Of a stretch of DNA of 64,000 bases, positions 1-10,343 are shown one piece after another (position 1 is the first letter of the stretch; every line of letters begins with the position of its first letter). The notes beneath the pieces are model-generated. The model made no database searches. It saw only the letters and a list, made by a program, of their open reading frames with translations, and was not told the origin of the DNA. This DNA comes from Aromatoleum toluvorans (lineage in GTDB: Bacteria > Pseudomonadota > Gammaproteobacteria > Burkholderiales > Rhodocyclaceae): positions 186,001-250,000 of the forward strand of contig NZ_WTVN01000002.1 in NCBI RefSeq assembly GCF_012910905.1, given 5' to 3'. Position numbers and translations under genes: made by a program.

Positions 1-4
1 CCCC

Positions 5-988
5 ATGTGGTTCAAGAACCTGCAGATCTATCGCCTTCCCGTCGGCTGGACGATGACGGCCGCAACCCTCGAGGACCAGCTCGCGAAGAAGCGCTTCCAG
101 CCCTGCGGCAGCCAGGACCAGGAGACCCGCGGCTGGCTGTCGCCGACCGGGGACGAATTTCTCGTGCACCAGGTCGGCGGCCAGTGGCTGATCGCGCTGG
201 GCGTGGAGAACCGTCTGCTGCCCTCGTCGGTGGTCAAGCAGGAGGCCGAGGAACGCGCCGAGGCGCTGGCCGAGCAGCAGGGCTACAAGCCCGGGCGCAA
301 GCAGATGAAGGATCTGCGCGAGCAGGTTTTGCAGGAATTGCTGCCGCGCGCGTTTACGCGGCGTAGGAAGGCCTTTGCGTGGATCGACCCGGTCGGGGGG
401 TGGCTGGGCATCGATGCGCCCAGCCAGGCCCGTGCAGAGGACGTCCTGGAGGTATTGCGCCAGACCCTGGACACCCTGCCGCTCGCGCTGCTGCGCACCG
501 AGCTGTCGCCGACCAGCGCGATGGCCGACTGGCTCGCGGGCGGCGAGGCGCCCGCCGGCTTCACGATCGACCAGGACTGCGAGCTGCGTTCGGTAAGCGA
601 GGACAAGGCCGCGGTGCGCTACGTGCGCCATCCGCTCGAAGGCGACGAGGTACGCGGCCACCTGACTGCCGGCAAGCTGCCGACGCGCCTCGCGCTGACC
701 TTCGACGACCGCGTGAGCTTCGTGCTGACCGAGAAGCTCGAGGTCAAGCGCCTCGACTTCCTCGACGTGGTCAAGGAGAACCTCGACCAGCAGGGCGCGG
801 AGGACGCGCGCGCGCTGTTCGATGCCGGTTTCGCGTTGATGACCGGCGAACTGCAGCGCCTGCTGCCGGCGCTGATCGAGGCGCTGGGCGGCGAGCTGAA
901 AGGCGGCGATGCGACCGCTTTCGGCGCCGTCCCGGCACCGGCGCGCGAGCCGGCGGCCGCGGCCGTGGCGGGCGATCCGCCGTTCTGA
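5..988 (+). CDS. rdgC: Recombination-associated protein RdgC
   Basis: A 327-residue protein that begins with the typical RdgC opening MWFKNLQIYRL and has the usual family length. RdgC is a ring-shaped, sequence-independent DNA-binding protein of the nucleoid that antagonises RecA loading and is conserved in beta- and gammaproteobacteria. The ATG lies only four bases inside the window, so the ribosome binding site cannot be seen, but the N-terminus matches the family. The C-terminal tail is Ala/Pro-rich and probably flexible. It converges with the following minus-strand gene, with one base between the stops and no visible terminator. Confidence 0.93.
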   Translation: MWFKNLQIYRLPVGWTMTAATLEDQLAKKRFQPCGSQDQETRGWLSPTGDEFLVHQVGGQWLIALGVENRLLPSSVVKQEAEERAEALAEQQGYKPGRKQMKDLREQVLQELLPRAFTRRRKAFAWIDPVGGWLGIDAPSQARAEDVLEVLRQTLDTLPLALLRTELSPTSAMADWLAGGEAPAGFTIDQDCELRSVSEDKAAVRYVRHPLEGDEVRGHLTAGKLPTRLALTFDDRVSFVLTEKLEVKRLDFLDVVKENLDQQGAEDARALFDAGFALMTGELQRLLPALIEALGGELKGGDATAFGAVPAPAREPAAAAVAGDPPF

Positions 989-989
989 G

Positions 990-3968
990 TCAGCGCGCCA
1001 GCAGCTTCTCGAATTCCGCCGCCGGCAGCGGCCGGCTGAACAGGTAGCCCTGATAGCTGTCGCAGCCCTGCTCGGCGAGGAAGGCGAGCTGGGCCGGGGT
1101 CTCGACCCCTTCGGCGGTCACGGCGAGGTTGAGCTTGCGTGCGAGCGCGATGATGCCGGCGACGATCTCCCGGTCGTTGCGGTCCTGCGGGATGTTGCGC
1201 ACGAAGCTCTGGTCGATCTTGAGCACTTCGATCGGCAGGTTCTTCAGGTAGGACAGCGACGAATAGCCGGTGCCGAAGTCGTCGATCGCGAGCCGCAGGC
1301 CCATGCGGCGCAGCAGGCCGAGCTGTTCGACGGCCTGGGGCTCGTGGCCCATGATCATGCTTTCGGTGAGCTCGAGTTCCAGCGACTGCGGCGGCAGGCC
1401 GGTGGCCTCGAGGATCGCGCCGATGCGTTCGGGCAGGTCGGCCTGCCACAGCTGGCGCGCCGACAGGTTCACCGACACGTGCAGGGGCGGCAGGCCCGCG
1501 TCGGCCCACTGCCGCGCCTGGCGGCACGCGGTGCGCAGCGCCCATTCGCCGATCTGCACGATCAGCCCGCTTTCCTCGGCGAAGGCGATGAAGCGCCCGG
1601 GCGGGACCAGGCCTTCCTCGGGGTCGTTCCAGCGCAGCAGCGCTTCGCAACCGGCGATGCGGCCGCTGGCGATGTCGATCTGCGGCTGGTAGTGCAGGGC
1701 GAATCCGCCGTGGTCCAGCGCCTCGCGCAGCCGCCGCGCCAGGTTCAGGTGGCGTTGCGCCGCCTGGCCCATCGCCTCGGTGAAGAAGCGGTAGATGTTG
1801 CGCCCCTGCACCTTGGCCTGGTTCAGCGCGGTGTCGGCCTGCTGGATCAGCGGGGCGGCGGCCCGCGCGTCCTGCGGGTACACGCTGATGCCGATGCTCG
1901 CGCCGAGGTACACGGTCTGGCCGTCGGCGAGGTGCAGGGGCTCGCGCAGCTGGTCGATCAGCGTCTGCGCCGTGTGGGCGGCCTCGTCCGGCTTGGCGAG
2001 GTTTTCCAGCACGACCAGGAACTCGTCGCCGCCCCAGCGTGCGAGCGTGTCCTCTTCGCGCAGGCAGCGCTTCAGGCGCTGCGACGCGGCGAGCAGGGCT
2101 TCGTCGCCGGCGCGGTGGCCGAGGCTGTCGTTGATCGTCTTGAAGCGGTCGAGGTCGATGAACAGCACCCCGATGCAGCTGCGCTGACGCGCGGCGAGCT
2201 CGATCGCGTGCTCCAGCCGCGACTGCGCAAGCAGGCGGTTGGGCAGGTCGGTGAGCGGATCGTAATGCGCCAGGTGCTCGAGCTGCGCCTCGGACTGCTT
2301 GATGCGGCTGATGTCCGTCATCACGCCGACGTAGTGCGTCGGCCGGCGATCGTCGTCGTACACGGTGCTGATGCTGAGCCACTGCGGGTACAGCTCGCCG
2401 TTGCGGCGGCGGTTCCAGAGCTCGCCCTGCCAGTAGCCGGTGCGCATGACCTGGCCCCACATGCGGTGGTAGAAGGCGTTGTTCTGCAGGCCGGATTTCA
2501 GCAGGCGCGGCGCGCGGCCGAGTGCCTCCTCGCGCGGGAAGCCGGTCATTTCGCACCACGCGCGATTGACGCTGACGATGCGCCGTTCGAGGTCGGTGAT
2601 CATCACGCCGTCGCGCGTGCTCTCGATCACCGCGGCGGCCTGGCGCAGCGCATCGGTGGCACGCACGTTCTGCACCGCTAGCGCCGTGATCGCGGTGAAT
2701 TCGTCGATGATCGCTTCCAGTGCGCCATCCGGCGCGCGCGGCGTGGCGAAATACACGGCGAAGGTGCCGAGCACTTTCCCGTCGGCGTCGCGGAAGGGGT
2801 AGGACCAGCAGGCGCGGATGCCCGCGCGCGCGGCGATGTCGCGGAACGGCGCCCAGTTGGGGTCGCACATCACGTCGGTGGCGATCACCGCGTCGCCGCG
2901 GATGGCCGCGGTGCCGCAGGAACCCATGCCTTCCATCGGCTGCAGCTGCTCGACCGCCTCGCGATAGTAGTCCGGCAGGCTGGGGGCGGCGCCGTGGGTC
3001 AGGCGGCCGGTGCCTTCGTCGAGCAGCAGGATCGAGGCGCGCATCGCCGGTTCGAGCTGTTCGAGGCGCTGCACGACCTGTTCCAGGATCAGCGGCAGGG
3101 CGTCGCCGGCAACCAGGCGGTCGAGCACCGAGCTGCGCGCGGCCTCGAGGAGTTCCGCGCGTTTGTGCGCGGTGATGTCCGTCCAGGTGCCGACCACTTC
3201 GATGGGGCTGCCGTCGTCCCGGCGCACGACACGCAGCTGGTCGTGCAGCCAGAGCAGGCGGCCGTCGTCGGCAAGGAAGCGGTATTCGTGCTCCAGCCGG
3301 CCGTCGCGCAGCAGCCGGGCCTGCGCGTCCAGCACGGCCTTGCGGTCGCCGGGGTGCAGGTGAGCGAGCCACCAGCCCGGCGCGAGCACCTCGTCGAGGG
3401 GGCTGCCGATGATGGACTCGACGTTGCCGCTGACCCACTGCGGCAACAGGCTGCCATCGTGCATGCGCAGCGTGTACAGCACGACCGGGCTTGCCGACAG
3501 CAGGTAGGCGAGATGTTCGCTGGTGGTGCGCAGTGCGGCGCGCTCGCGCCGCAATTCGTGAAAGCGCGTGAAGGCGGCGTGCAGCGCGTCGGGCAGGTGC
3601 GCAAGGTAGTCGCCGTGCTTGACCAGGTAGCCGTCCGCGCCGGCCTTGAGCGCCGCAATCGCCGCGACCTGGTCGCCCGCGCCGGTGAGCAGCACCACCG
3701 CCAGCGGCAGCTGCTGGCGGCGCACCTCGGCAAGCAGTTCGAGGCCCGAGCCGTCGGGCAGGGCGAGATCCGACAGCAGCAGCTCGTAGGGCGGCGGCAC
3801 GTCGGCCAGCCGTGCGCGCGCCGCCGTGGCGCTGGGGACGACGTCCAGCACGATGTCCGGCGCGGCGCCGGCGAGCACGCGTTGCGCGAGGTCGGCGTCG
3901 GCGTGCGTGTCTTCGACGTAGAGGACGCGCAGGCTGCCTGCCGGTTCGGAAGTGGGTTCAGGAAACAC
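990..3968 (-). CDS. Response regulator with PAS-GAF-PAS-GGDEF-EAL domains
   Basis: A 992-residue soluble multidomain c-di-GMP protein. In order: an N-terminal receiver domain (about 13-130, [11 protein letters not shown] acidic pocket and [12 protein letters not shown] phospho-acceptor), a PAS domain (about 155-260), a GAF domain (about 285-440), a second PAS (about 450-560), GGDEF (about 570-735, ARWGGDEF) and EAL (about 745-990, [35 protein letters not shown]). An inhibitory-site motif REED lies five residues before GGDEF. Both catalytic signatures are intact, so it may act as cyclase, phosphodiesterase or both. Input is probably phosphorylation by an unlinked histidine kinase plus small-molecule sensing. 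The start is a GTG; no better start is visible. Confidence 0.9.
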   Translation of the reverse strand: MFPEPTSEPAGSLRVLYVEDTHADADLAQRVLAGAAPDIVLDVVPSATAARARLADVPPPYELLLSDLALPDGSGLELLAEVRRQQLPLAVVLLTGAGDQVAAIAALKAGADGYLVKHGDYLAHLPDALHAAFTRFHELRRERAALRTTSEHLAYLLSASPVVLYTLRMHDGSLLPQWVSGNVESIIGSPLDEVLAPGWWLAHLHPGDRKAVLDAQARLLRDGRLEHEYRFLADDGRLLWLHDQLRVVRRDDGSPIEVVGTWTDITAHKRAELLEAARSSVLDRLVAGDALPLILEQVVQRLEQLEPAMRASILLLDEGTGRLTHGAAPSLPDYYREAVEQLQPMEGMGSCGTAAIRGDAVIATDVMCDPNWAPFRDIAARAGIRACWSYPFRDADGKVLGTFAVYFATPRAPDGALEAIIDEFTAITALAVQNVRATDALRQAAAVIESTRDGVMITDLERRIVSVNRAWCEMTGFPREEALGRAPRLLKSGLQNNAFYHRMWGQVMRTGYWQGELWNRRRNGELYPQWLSISTVYDDDRRPTHYVGVMTDISRIKQSEAQLEHLAHYDPLTDLPNRLLAQSRLEHAIELAARQRSCIGVLFIDLDRFKTINDSLGHRAGDEALLAASQRLKRCLREEDTLARWGGDEFLVVLENLAKPDEAAHTAQTLIDQLREPLHLADGQTVYLGASIGISVYPQDARAAAPLIQQADTALNQAKVQGRNIYRFFTEAMGQAAQRHLNLARRLREALDHGGFALHYQPQIDIASGRIAGCEALLRWNDPEEGLVPPGRFIAFAEESGLIVQIGEWALRTACRQARQWADAGLPPLHVSVNLSARQLWQADLPERIGAILEATGLPPQSLELELTESMIMGHEPQAVEQLGLLRRMGLRLAIDDFGTGYSSLSYLKNLPIEVLKIDQSFVRNIPQDRNDREIVAGIIALARKLNLAVTAEGVETPAQLAFLAEQGCDSYQGYLFSRPLPAAEFEKLLAR

Positions 3969-4121
3969 CAGTATTGCTCGATCCGTTCGGTCGCTTCGAT
4001 GCCGCGCGCAAAGTCGACCGGATTGATGAAGTAATCATTGGTGCCGTGTCGGATGGCCCGCCGGCAGGCTGTCTGTGCGGGATTGTACCGTCGGGAAGGA
4101 GGCGCGCGGCAGAGTGCCGCG

Positions 4122-5345
4122 TCAGATGACTCCGGTATCGCGCAGGCGGGCGATGTCCGCGCCCGACAGGCCGAGCAGCGCGGACAGCACGGCGTCGGTA
4201 TGCTCGCCCAGGAGCGGCGGTGCGCTGCGGTATTCGACCGGCGTCGCCGACAGGCGCATCGGGTTCGCGACCTGGGGTACGCTGCCGAGGGCCGGGTGCT
4301 GCAGCTCGACGCGCAGGCCGCGGGCCTGCACCTGCGGGTCGGCGAAGACGTCGGCGAGCGTGTTGATCGGCCCGCAGGGCACGCCGGCGGCTTCGAGCCG
4401 CGCGATCCAGTCCGCGGTCGTGCGCCGGATCGTCAGCTTGTTGAGCAGCGGGATCAGCGTCGCGCGATGCTCCACGCGCGCCTGGTTGCTCGCGAAGCGT
4501 GGGTCGGCGGCGAGCGCGGGGTCGCCCGCGGCCTCGCAGAAGCGCGCGAACTGGCCGTCGTTGCCGATCGCGAGGATCATGTAGCCGTCGTCGGTGGGGA
4601 AGTCCTGGTAGGGGACGATGTTGGGATGCGCGTTGCCGAGCCGCCCGGGGGCGACGCCGGTGGTGAGGTAGTTCATCGCCTGGTTGGCGAGGCAGGCGAC
4701 CTGCACGTCGAGCAGCGCGAGGTCGATGTGCTGCCCTTCGCCGCTCTTCTCGCGCCACGCCAGCGCCGCCTGCACGGCGTTGGCGGCGTACAGGCCGGTG
4801 AGGATGTCGGTGAGCGCGACGCCGACCTTCATCGGCCCGCCGCCGGGCTCACCGTCGGGGCGGCCGGTGAGGCTCATCAGCCCGCCCATGCCCTGGATCA
4901 GGAAGTCGTAGCCGGCGCGCGCGGCGTAGGGGCCGTCCTGGCCGAAGCCGGTGATCGAGCAATACACGAGGCGCGGATTGACGGCTTTCAGCGACGCGTA
5001 GTCGAGGCCGTAGCGCGCCAGCCCGCCGACCTTGAAGTTCTCCAGCACGACGTCGCAGTGCGTCGCGAGCTCGCGCAGCAGGCGCTGGCCTTCCGCCTGC
5101 GTCATGTCGACGGCGATCGAGCGCTTGTTGCGGTTGGCGCCGAGGAAATAGGCCGCGACCGGCGGGTGCTGCCCGGTCGCGTCCTGGAGGAAGGGGGGAC
5201 CCCAGTGACGGGTGTCGTCGCCTTCGCCCGGGCGCTCGACCTTGATGACGTCGGCGCCGAGGTCGGCGAGGATCTGGCCGGCCCACGGGCCGGCCAGAAT
5301 GCGCGACAGGTCGAGGACGCGGATGTGCGACAGCGCCCCCGACAT
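4122..5345 (-). CDS. Class III CoA-transferase (CaiB/BaiF family), probably glutarate CoA-transferase
   Basis: A 407-residue family III CoA-transferase with the N-terminal signature VLDLSRILAGPWAGQILADLGADVIKVE. The catalytic aspartate is expected in GVALTDILTGLYA, and GYDFLIQGMGG is also typical. The enzyme moves CoA between acyl-CoA and a free acid through an aspartyl-CoA thioester. It starts 8 bp after the glutaryl-CoA dehydrogenase gene in the same orientation, so a role in activating glutarate with succinyl-CoA as donor, feeding the dehydrogenase, is the best guess. The family assignment is firm; the substrate is inferred from context only. Confidence 0.85.
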   Translation of the reverse strand: MSGALSHIRVLDLSRILAGPWAGQILADLGADVIKVERPGEGDDTRHWGPPFLQDATGQHPPVAAYFLGANRNKRSIAVDMTQAEGQRLLRELATHCDVVLENFKVGGLARYGLDYASLKAVNPRLVYCSITGFGQDGPYAARAGYDFLIQGMGGLMSLTGRPDGEPGGGPMKVGVALTDILTGLYAANAVQAALAWREKSGEGQHIDLALLDVQVACLANQAMNYLTTGVAPGRLGNAHPNIVPYQDFPTDDGYMILAIGNDGQFARFCEAAGDPALAADPRFASNQARVEHRATLIPLLNKLTIRRTTADWIARLEAAGVPCGPINTLADVFADPQVQARGLRVELQHPALGSVPQVANPMRLSATPVEYRSAPPLLGEHTDAVLSALLGLSGADIARLRDTGVI

Positions 5346-5353
5346 GGCGATGC

Positions 5354-6541
5354 TCAGTTCGCGAACGCGGCGATGCCGGTGATCGCGCGGCCGAGGATCA
5401 GCGCGTGGATGTCGTGCGTGCCTTCGTAGGTGTTCACCACTTCGAGGTTCACCAGATGACGCGCGATGCAGAACTCGTCCGAGATGCCGTTGCCGCCGAG
5501 CATGTCACGGGCGACGCGGGCGATGTCGAGCGACTTGCCGCAGGAGTTGCGCTTCATGATCGAGGTGAGCTCGACCGGCGCGTTGCCCTCGTCCTTGAGG
5601 CGGCCCAGGCGCAGGCAGCCCTGCAGGCCCAGCGTGATCTCGGTGAGCATGTCGGCGAGCTTCTTCTGGATCAGCTGGTTGGCGGCGAGCGGGCGGCCGA
5701 ACTGCTTGCGGTCCATCGTGTACTGGCGCGCGGTCTCGTAGCAGGCTTCGGCGGCGCCGAGTGCGCCCCAGGCGATGCCGTAACGCGCCGAGTTCAGGCA
5801 GGTGAAGGGTCCCTTCAGGCCGCGCACGGTCGGGAACGCGTTCTCTTCCGGCACGAACACTTCGTCCATGACGATCTCGCCGGTGATCGACGCACGCAGG
5901 CCGACCTTGCCGTGGATCGCCGGAGCGGACAGGCCCTTCCAGCCTTTCTCGAGGATGAAGCCGCGGATGTCGCCGGCGTCGTCCTTCGCCCACACGACGA
6001 ACACGTCGGCGATCGGGCTGTTGGTGATCCACATCTTGGCGCCCGACAGGCTGTAGCCGCCGTCCACCTTCTTGGCGCGCGTGACCATGCTGCCGGGGTC
6101 GGAGCCGTGGTTCGGCTCGGTCAGGCCGAAGCAGCCGATCCATTCGCCGGTCGCGAGCTTGGGCAGGTACTTCTGCTTCTGCGCTTCGGTGCCGAATTCG
6201 TTGATCGGCACCATCACGAGCGAGGACTGCACGCTCATCATCGAGCGGTAGCCGGAATCGACGCGCTCGACTTCACGCGCGATCAGGCCGTAGGCGACGT
6301 AGTTCATGCCGGCGCCGCCGTACTGCTCGGGGATGGTCGGCCCGAGCAGGCCCAGTTCGCCCATCTCGCGGAAGATCGCCGGGTCGGTCTTCTCGTGGCG
6401 GAAGGCTTCCTGCACGCGCGGCAGCAGACGCTCCTGGCAGTAGGCGCGGGCGCTGTCGCGCACCAGGCGCTCAGTCTCGGTGAGCTGGCTGTCGAGATAC
6501 AGGGGGTCGGCCCAGTCGAAAGTGACGCGGTTGCTTGCCAT
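5354..6541 (-). CDS. gcdH: Glutaryl-CoA dehydrogenase
   Basis: A 395-residue acyl-CoA dehydrogenase closely resembling Gcd[29 protein letters not shown] at the N-terminus, the FAD/substrate motifs [16 protein letters not shown] and [16 protein letters not shown], and the catalytic base in [20 protein letters not shown]. It oxidatively decarboxylates glutaryl-CoA to crotonyl-CoA in lysine/tryptophan and anaerobic aromatic degradation, passing electrons to ETF. I chose the ATG at 6541 because GAGGAGATTTCAC precedes it at good spacing; an in-frame upstream start adds five residues without a better site. It is the first gene of a two-gene operon with the CoA-transferase, divergent from a LysR gene. 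Confidence 0.94.
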   Translation of the reverse strand: MASNRVTFDWADPLYLDSQLTETERLVRDSARAYCQERLLPRVQEAFRHEKTDPAIFREMGELGLLGPTIPEQYGGAGMNYVAYGLIAREVERVDSGYRSMMSVQSSLVMVPINEFGTEAQKQKYLPKLATGEWIGCFGLTEPNHGSDPGSMVTRAKKVDGGYSLSGAKMWITNSPIADVFVVWAKDDAGDIRGFILEKGWKGLSAPAIHGKVGLRASITGEIVMDEVFVPEENAFPTVRGLKGPFTCLNSARYGIAWGALGAAEACYETARQYTMDRKQFGRPLAANQLIQKKLADMLTEITLGLQGCLRLGRLKDEGNAPVELTSIMKRNSCGKSLDIARVARDMLGGNGISDEFCIARHLVNLEVVNTYEGTHDIHALILGRAITGIAAFAN

Positions 6542-6795
6542 GTGAAATCTCCTCAATGCGGCGTTTGGTCGTGGGCCGGGACCACCCGGCTCTGGTCGGT
6601 GACTGAACTCTAGTTCAGCGCAGTACCATGCGACAAACGAAAAATTCGTGGTAGCTTGTGCGTAAAACGCACTTGGTAACAGCGCAGATACCGTAGGGCA
6701 GGATGAAATCCGGCCATCGTCCCTTTCAATCGTCGCTGCGGCCGGATTCCATCCCGCCTTACGTATGCGGATTGCGCACTTTTCGGGAGATTTCG

Positions 6796-7707
6796 ATGCG
6801 CCGCAAGATCCCCAGCACTGCCTCGCTGCTCGCGTTCGAGCGTGCCGCGCGGCACGAGAGCTTCACGCGCGCGGCCGAGGAGCTGGCGCTGACGCAAAGC
6901 GCGGTGTGCCGCCAGATCGCGTCGCTGGAAGACTTCCTCGGGCTGCGCCTGTTCCGCCGCACCAAGCGCGGCGTGACGCTGACCGAGGCGGGCCTGTCCT
7001 ACAGCCGCCAGATCGGTGCGCGCCTCGACGCGATGGAGCGCGACACCCTGTCGCTGATGGCCCACCACGGCCGCGGCGCGACGATCGAGCTGGCGGTGAT
7101 GCCGACCTTCGCGACGCGCTGGCTGCTGCCGCGCCTGGGCGAATTCCTGTCGCAGCACCCCGACGTCACCGTGAACATGAACAACCGCACGCGGCCCTTC
7201 CTGTTCGCCGACACCGAGTTCGACGCCGCGCTGTATTTCGGCGACGCCGGCTGGCCCGGCACCGAGGCGCATTTCCTGATGCGCGAGAATCCGACGCCGG
7301 TGTGCAGCCCGCGCCGGCTCGCGGGCCGCGCCAGGCTCACGCCGGCCGAGATCGCCGCGCTGCCGCTGCTGCAGCAGTCGACGCGGCCCTACGGCTGGCG
7401 CGAGTGGTTCGGTTCGCTCGGAATTCAGGTCGCGCACGACATGACCGGCACGCGCTACGAGCTGTTCTCGATGCTCGCGCAGGCGGCGATGCAGGACATG
7501 GGGGTGGCGCTGATCCCGCCTTTCCTGATCCGTGAGGAGCTCGACAGCGGTCGCCTCGTGATCCCCTGCGATCACGTCTACCTCAGCGCCCGGGCCTACT
7601 ACCTCATCATTCCCGAACGCAAGGCCGAATCGGCGTCGCTGCTGGCCTTCCGCGAATGGCTGGTGGACGCCGCCGCGCAGTACCGGGCCGTCGCGGGCCT
7701 GGGCTGA
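6796..7707 (+). CDS. LysR-family transcriptional regulator (GcvA-like)
   Basis: A 303-residue LysR regulator. The winged HTH occupies about residues 1-65 ([46 protein letters not shown] is the typical pattern), followed by a periplasmic-binding-like effector domain of the GcvA subgroup. The start at 6796 follows CGGGAGATTTCG; an upstream in-frame start would add 31 unlikely residues. It is transcribed divergently from gcdH and the CoA-transferase gene across about 250 bp, the standard layout for a LysR regulator controlling its neighbour, so it probably responds to glutaryl-CoA or a related metabolite. That role is inferred from position. Confidence 0.88.
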   Translation: MRRKIPSTASLLAFERAARHESFTRAAEELALTQSAVCRQIASLEDFLGLRLFRRTKRGVTLTEAGLSYSRQIGARLDAMERDTLSLMAHHGRGATIELAVMPTFATRWLLPRLGEFLSQHPDVTVNMNNRTRPFLFADTEFDAALYFGDAGWPGTEAHFLMRENPTPVCSPRRLAGRARLTPAEIAALPLLQQSTRPYGWREWFGSLGIQVAHDMTGTRYELFSMLAQAAMQDMGVALIPPFLIREELDSGRLVIPCDHVYLSARAYYLIIPERKAESASLLAFREWLVDAAAQYRAVAGLG

Positions 7708-7719
7708 GCGGGGGCGCGC

Positions 7720-9798
7720 TCAGGGGCAGTCGTCGCAGCACACGTTGTCGCGGCCGGCCTGCTTGGCGCGGTACATCAGGTCGTCGGCGCGTTTCAGCAG
7801 GGTGTCGGCGTCGTCCTCGGGGCGCAGCGTGACGACGCCGACGCTCGCGGTGACGACCCCGGCGGGTGGCGTCGGGTGCTCGCGCAAGGCCTGCTGCACG
7901 CGCTCGCCGAGCACCCTGGCGTCTGCCGCCGAGGTGTGCGGGCACAGCACCATGAACTCTTCCCCGCCCCAGCGCGCCAGCGTGTCCGTGCGGCGGATCG
8001 TGTCGCGCACGACGACCGCGCTGCGCGCCAGCACCTGGTCGCCGACGCCGTGGCCCCAGGTGTCGTTGACGTTCTTGAAGTGGTCGAGGTCGTACATCAG
8101 CAGCGACAGCGCGTGGCCGTGACGCCGCGCGCGGTCGATTTCCATCTCCAGCATGCGCTGCAGGTAGCCGCGGTTGTAGCAGCCGGTCAGCACGTCCGTG
8201 GTCGCCAGGCGCAGCAGTTCCTGCTCGTTGCGCTTGCGCTCGGTGACGTCGCGATTGACGCCGATGAGGCGCGCCGGCTTGTGGCTGTTGCCGGGCACCA
8301 GGACGGCGTTGGCGTCGATGTGGTGGATCTCGGTGCCGTGGCGCAGGATGCGGAAGGTGGTGACGAAGTCGCTGCCGGTGCGCAGGGTTTCGTCGAGCAG
8401 CGTGGTGACGTGCGGGATGTCCTCGGGCAGGATCAGGGCCGTGATGTCGTCGATGCGGCCGTGGAACTCGTTCGGCGCGAGACCGAAGAGGTCGTGCATC
8501 GTGCTGTCCCAGACGACCTTGCCGGTGTCCGGCTCGTATTCCCAGATGCCGATGTGCGCCGCGCGCGTCGCCAGCGTCAGCCGCTGCGTGAGGTGGCGCA
8601 CTTCGAGTTCGGCCTCGCGGCGCGTCGTGATATCGACCATCAGGCCGCGCAGCAGCTTCGGCAGGCCGTCTTCCGCGACCACCGTGACGATGTCCTCCAG
8701 CCACACGATGCGGCCGTCCGCGGCGATGAAGCGGTATTCGAAGCGATGCGGTTCGAGCCGGCCGGTGCACGCCGCGCAATACTGCGACGCCCATTCGCGA
8801 TCCTCGGGGTGCAGGTGCCCGACCCAGAAGCCCGGCTTCTCCCAGTCCTGCACCGGGTAGCCGAGCAGGGTCTCGGCCTTGCGGCTGACGAAGGTGAAGA
8901 CGAAGGTGTTCGCGTCCGCCTCCCACACGATGCCGTCGGTGGTGTTCACGAGGTCGAGGAAGCGCTGGTGGTGTGCCCGTGCGTCGAGTTCGCTCGCGCG
9001 ATGGGCCGCGGTTTCCTTCTCCAGCCTCGCAGTCCGCTCCTGCACGCGCTCCTCGAGGGTTGCCGTGAGCGTCTTGAGGCTGGCCCACTGCAGGCGATAC
9101 TGGCGCAGGTAGATCGTCAGCATCAGCGCGACGAATGCCCACACGGCCGCGTGCGTGACGAGGAGCTGGCGGCGCGACCCCTCGGCGCGCGCGACGAAAT
9201 CCGCCGCCGGGATCGACACGCTGATGCCGCCACGCACGTCGCCGACGCGGTAGTTCTGCTTCTGGTGGCACTTGAGGCATTCCTCGCGCACGAACAGCGG
9301 CGCCATGTAGCGGATCAGCGGGCCGCCCCCCTCGTCCAGGATCTCGCTGCGCTCCTTCTCGCCGGCCTGCTCGAAGGCCTGCAGCGCCTGCGTCTCCCAC
9401 GGGTCGGCGATATTGTTGGGGTTGATCGGGCGCAGGCTCGTGATGTGGATGCGGATGCCGCTTTCCTGCTCGATCATGCCGGCCATCTGGCGCGTCATGT
9501 AGGCAGGATTGACGGTGGTGAGGGGGATGCCCGAGGTCGTCACCGGATCGCGCTCGGGCAGTTCCAGGTACGGGTTCGGCGGGGTCGTTTCGCTCTGGCG
9601 CATGAGCACGCCGCCGGCGCGCGAGTTCCACAGGCGCATTGCCTCGATCATGCGGAAGATGTCGCGGCCCTGCTGGCGCGCCGTCGCATAGGCGGCGTTG
9701 TCGCCATGGTGCAGCATCAGCGCCAGCGACAGCGCGACAAGCACCGTCCATGCCCCGAGCGGAAGCACCCAGTAGTAGCGATCGGGGAGGCGGAGCAT
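7720..9798 (-). CDS. Membrane diguanylate cyclase with CxxCH-bearing sensor, two PAS domains and GGDEF
   Basis: A 692-residue inner-membrane protein. TM1 is about residues 10-30, a periplasmic DUF3365/Tll0287-like sensor domain spans about 31-205, and TM2 is about 212-231. A coiled linker rich in Glu/Arg, two PAS/PAC modules (about 270-385 and 395-515) and a C-terminal GGDEF domain (ARWGGEEF, with inhibitory site RRTD five residues earlier) follow. The periplasmic domain contains C174-L-K-C-H178, a CxxCH heme c attachment motif, suggesting a heme-based redox or gas sensor. No EAL domain is present, so it should act as a pure diguanylate cyclase. It converges with the LysR gene, with 12 bp between them. 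Confidence 0.88.
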   Translation of the reverse strand: MLRLPDRYYWVLPLGAWTVLVALSLALMLHHGDNAAYATARQQGRDIFRMIEAMRLWNSRAGGVLMRQSETTPPNPYLELPERDPVTTSGIPLTTVNPAYMTRQMAGMIEQESGIRIHITSLRPINPNNIADPWETQALQAFEQAGEKERSEILDEGGGPLIRYMAPLFVREECLKCHQKQNYRVGDVRGGISVSIPAADFVARAEGSRRQLLVTHAAVWAFVALMLTIYLRQYRLQWASLKTLTATLEERVQERTARLEKETAAHRASELDARAHHQRFLDLVNTTDGIVWEADANTFVFTFVSRKAETLLGYPVQDWEKPGFWVGHLHPEDREWASQYCAACTGRLEPHRFEYRFIAADGRIVWLEDIVTVVAEDGLPKLLRGLMVDITTRREAELEVRHLTQRLTLATRAAHIGIWEYEPDTGKVVWDSTMHDLFGLAPNEFHGRIDDITALILPEDIPHVTTLLDETLRTGSDFVTTFRILRHGTEIHHIDANAVLVPGNSHKPARLIGVNRDVTERKRNEQELLRLATTDVLTGCYNRGYLQRMLEMEIDRARRHGHALSLLMYDLDHFKNVNDTWGHGVGDQVLARSAVVVRDTIRRTDTLARWGGEEFMVLCPHTSAADARVLGERVQQALREHPTPPAGVVTASVGVVTLRPEDDADTLLKRADDLMYRAKQAGRDNVCCDDCP

Positions 9799-9921
9799 GG
9801 CGATAGGAGCTGCGCGATGGTCACCGGTCCATTCTAGTCCCCGTGCAATCGGATTGTCATGATGGCGCGCATTTCACGGCGCGGCGCCAGTGCCCGTTTT
9901 GGGCGCTGCCCGGAACCCGCG

Positions 9922-10332
9922 TCAGCGGCTGCCCGTGAGCCAGGGCACGTATTCCTTGTCGGTGCCGCAGATGTGATGAATGAGCCATTCGCCATACAGG
10001 AACGGCATCATCTCCTGCAGCGCCGTGGCGTCGCCGCTTTCGAACACACGCTCGAACCCCTGCAGCTGCCGCAGGATCGCGTTGTGCTCGACCTGGTGCT
10101 CGGCGATCCGCTCGTCCGGGTAGCCGGCCTGCGCGAGACGCCCTTCTTCGTAGGCGAAATGCGTCGTCACGTAATGCGCGAGATGGTCGAACACGCTGCG
10201 CGCACCGCCCGACGGGCCCTCGCCGCACAGCTGGTCGGCCAGCTCGTTGATGATCGCGATCAGTTCCGCGTGCTGCCGGTCGATTTCGGCGTCATCGACC
10301 GAATACTCGACCTTCCACTCGAAGCGGTTCAT
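9922..10332 (-). CDS. Bacteriohemerythrin
   Basis: A 136-residue hemerythrin-fold protein. The iron-ligand pattern is visible: DRQHAELIAIINEL, then HLAHYVTTHFAYEEG, EHQVEHNAIL, and HHICGTDKEYVPW near the C-terminus. Such proteins carry a non-heme di-iron centre that binds O2 reversibly, serving as oxygen carriers or sensors in microaerobic bacteria. The start at 10332 follows TTGAGGACGACACCG; the longer open frame upstream lacks protein character because it overlaps the preceding gene. It lies 11 bp after the HD-GYP gene and is probably co-transcribed with it, hinting at oxygen-linked control of c-di-GMP. Confidence 0.9.
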   Translation of the reverse strand: MNRFEWKVEYSVDDAEIDRQHAELIAIINELADQLCGEGPSGGARSVFDHLAHYVTTHFAYEEGRLAQAGYPDERIAEHQVEHNAILRQLQGFERVFESGDATALQEMMPFLYGEWLIHHICGTDKEYVPWLTGSR

Positions 10333-10343
10333 CGGTGTCGTCC

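Noticed and set aside
619-3438. Long open frame antisense to the first GGDEF-EAL gene, and similar long antisense frames at 13200-16163, 56489-58705 and 62164-63990.
   Set aside because: All are Arg/Ala/Pro- or His/Val-rich shadows of strongly conserved genes in GC-rich DNA, with no family motifs.
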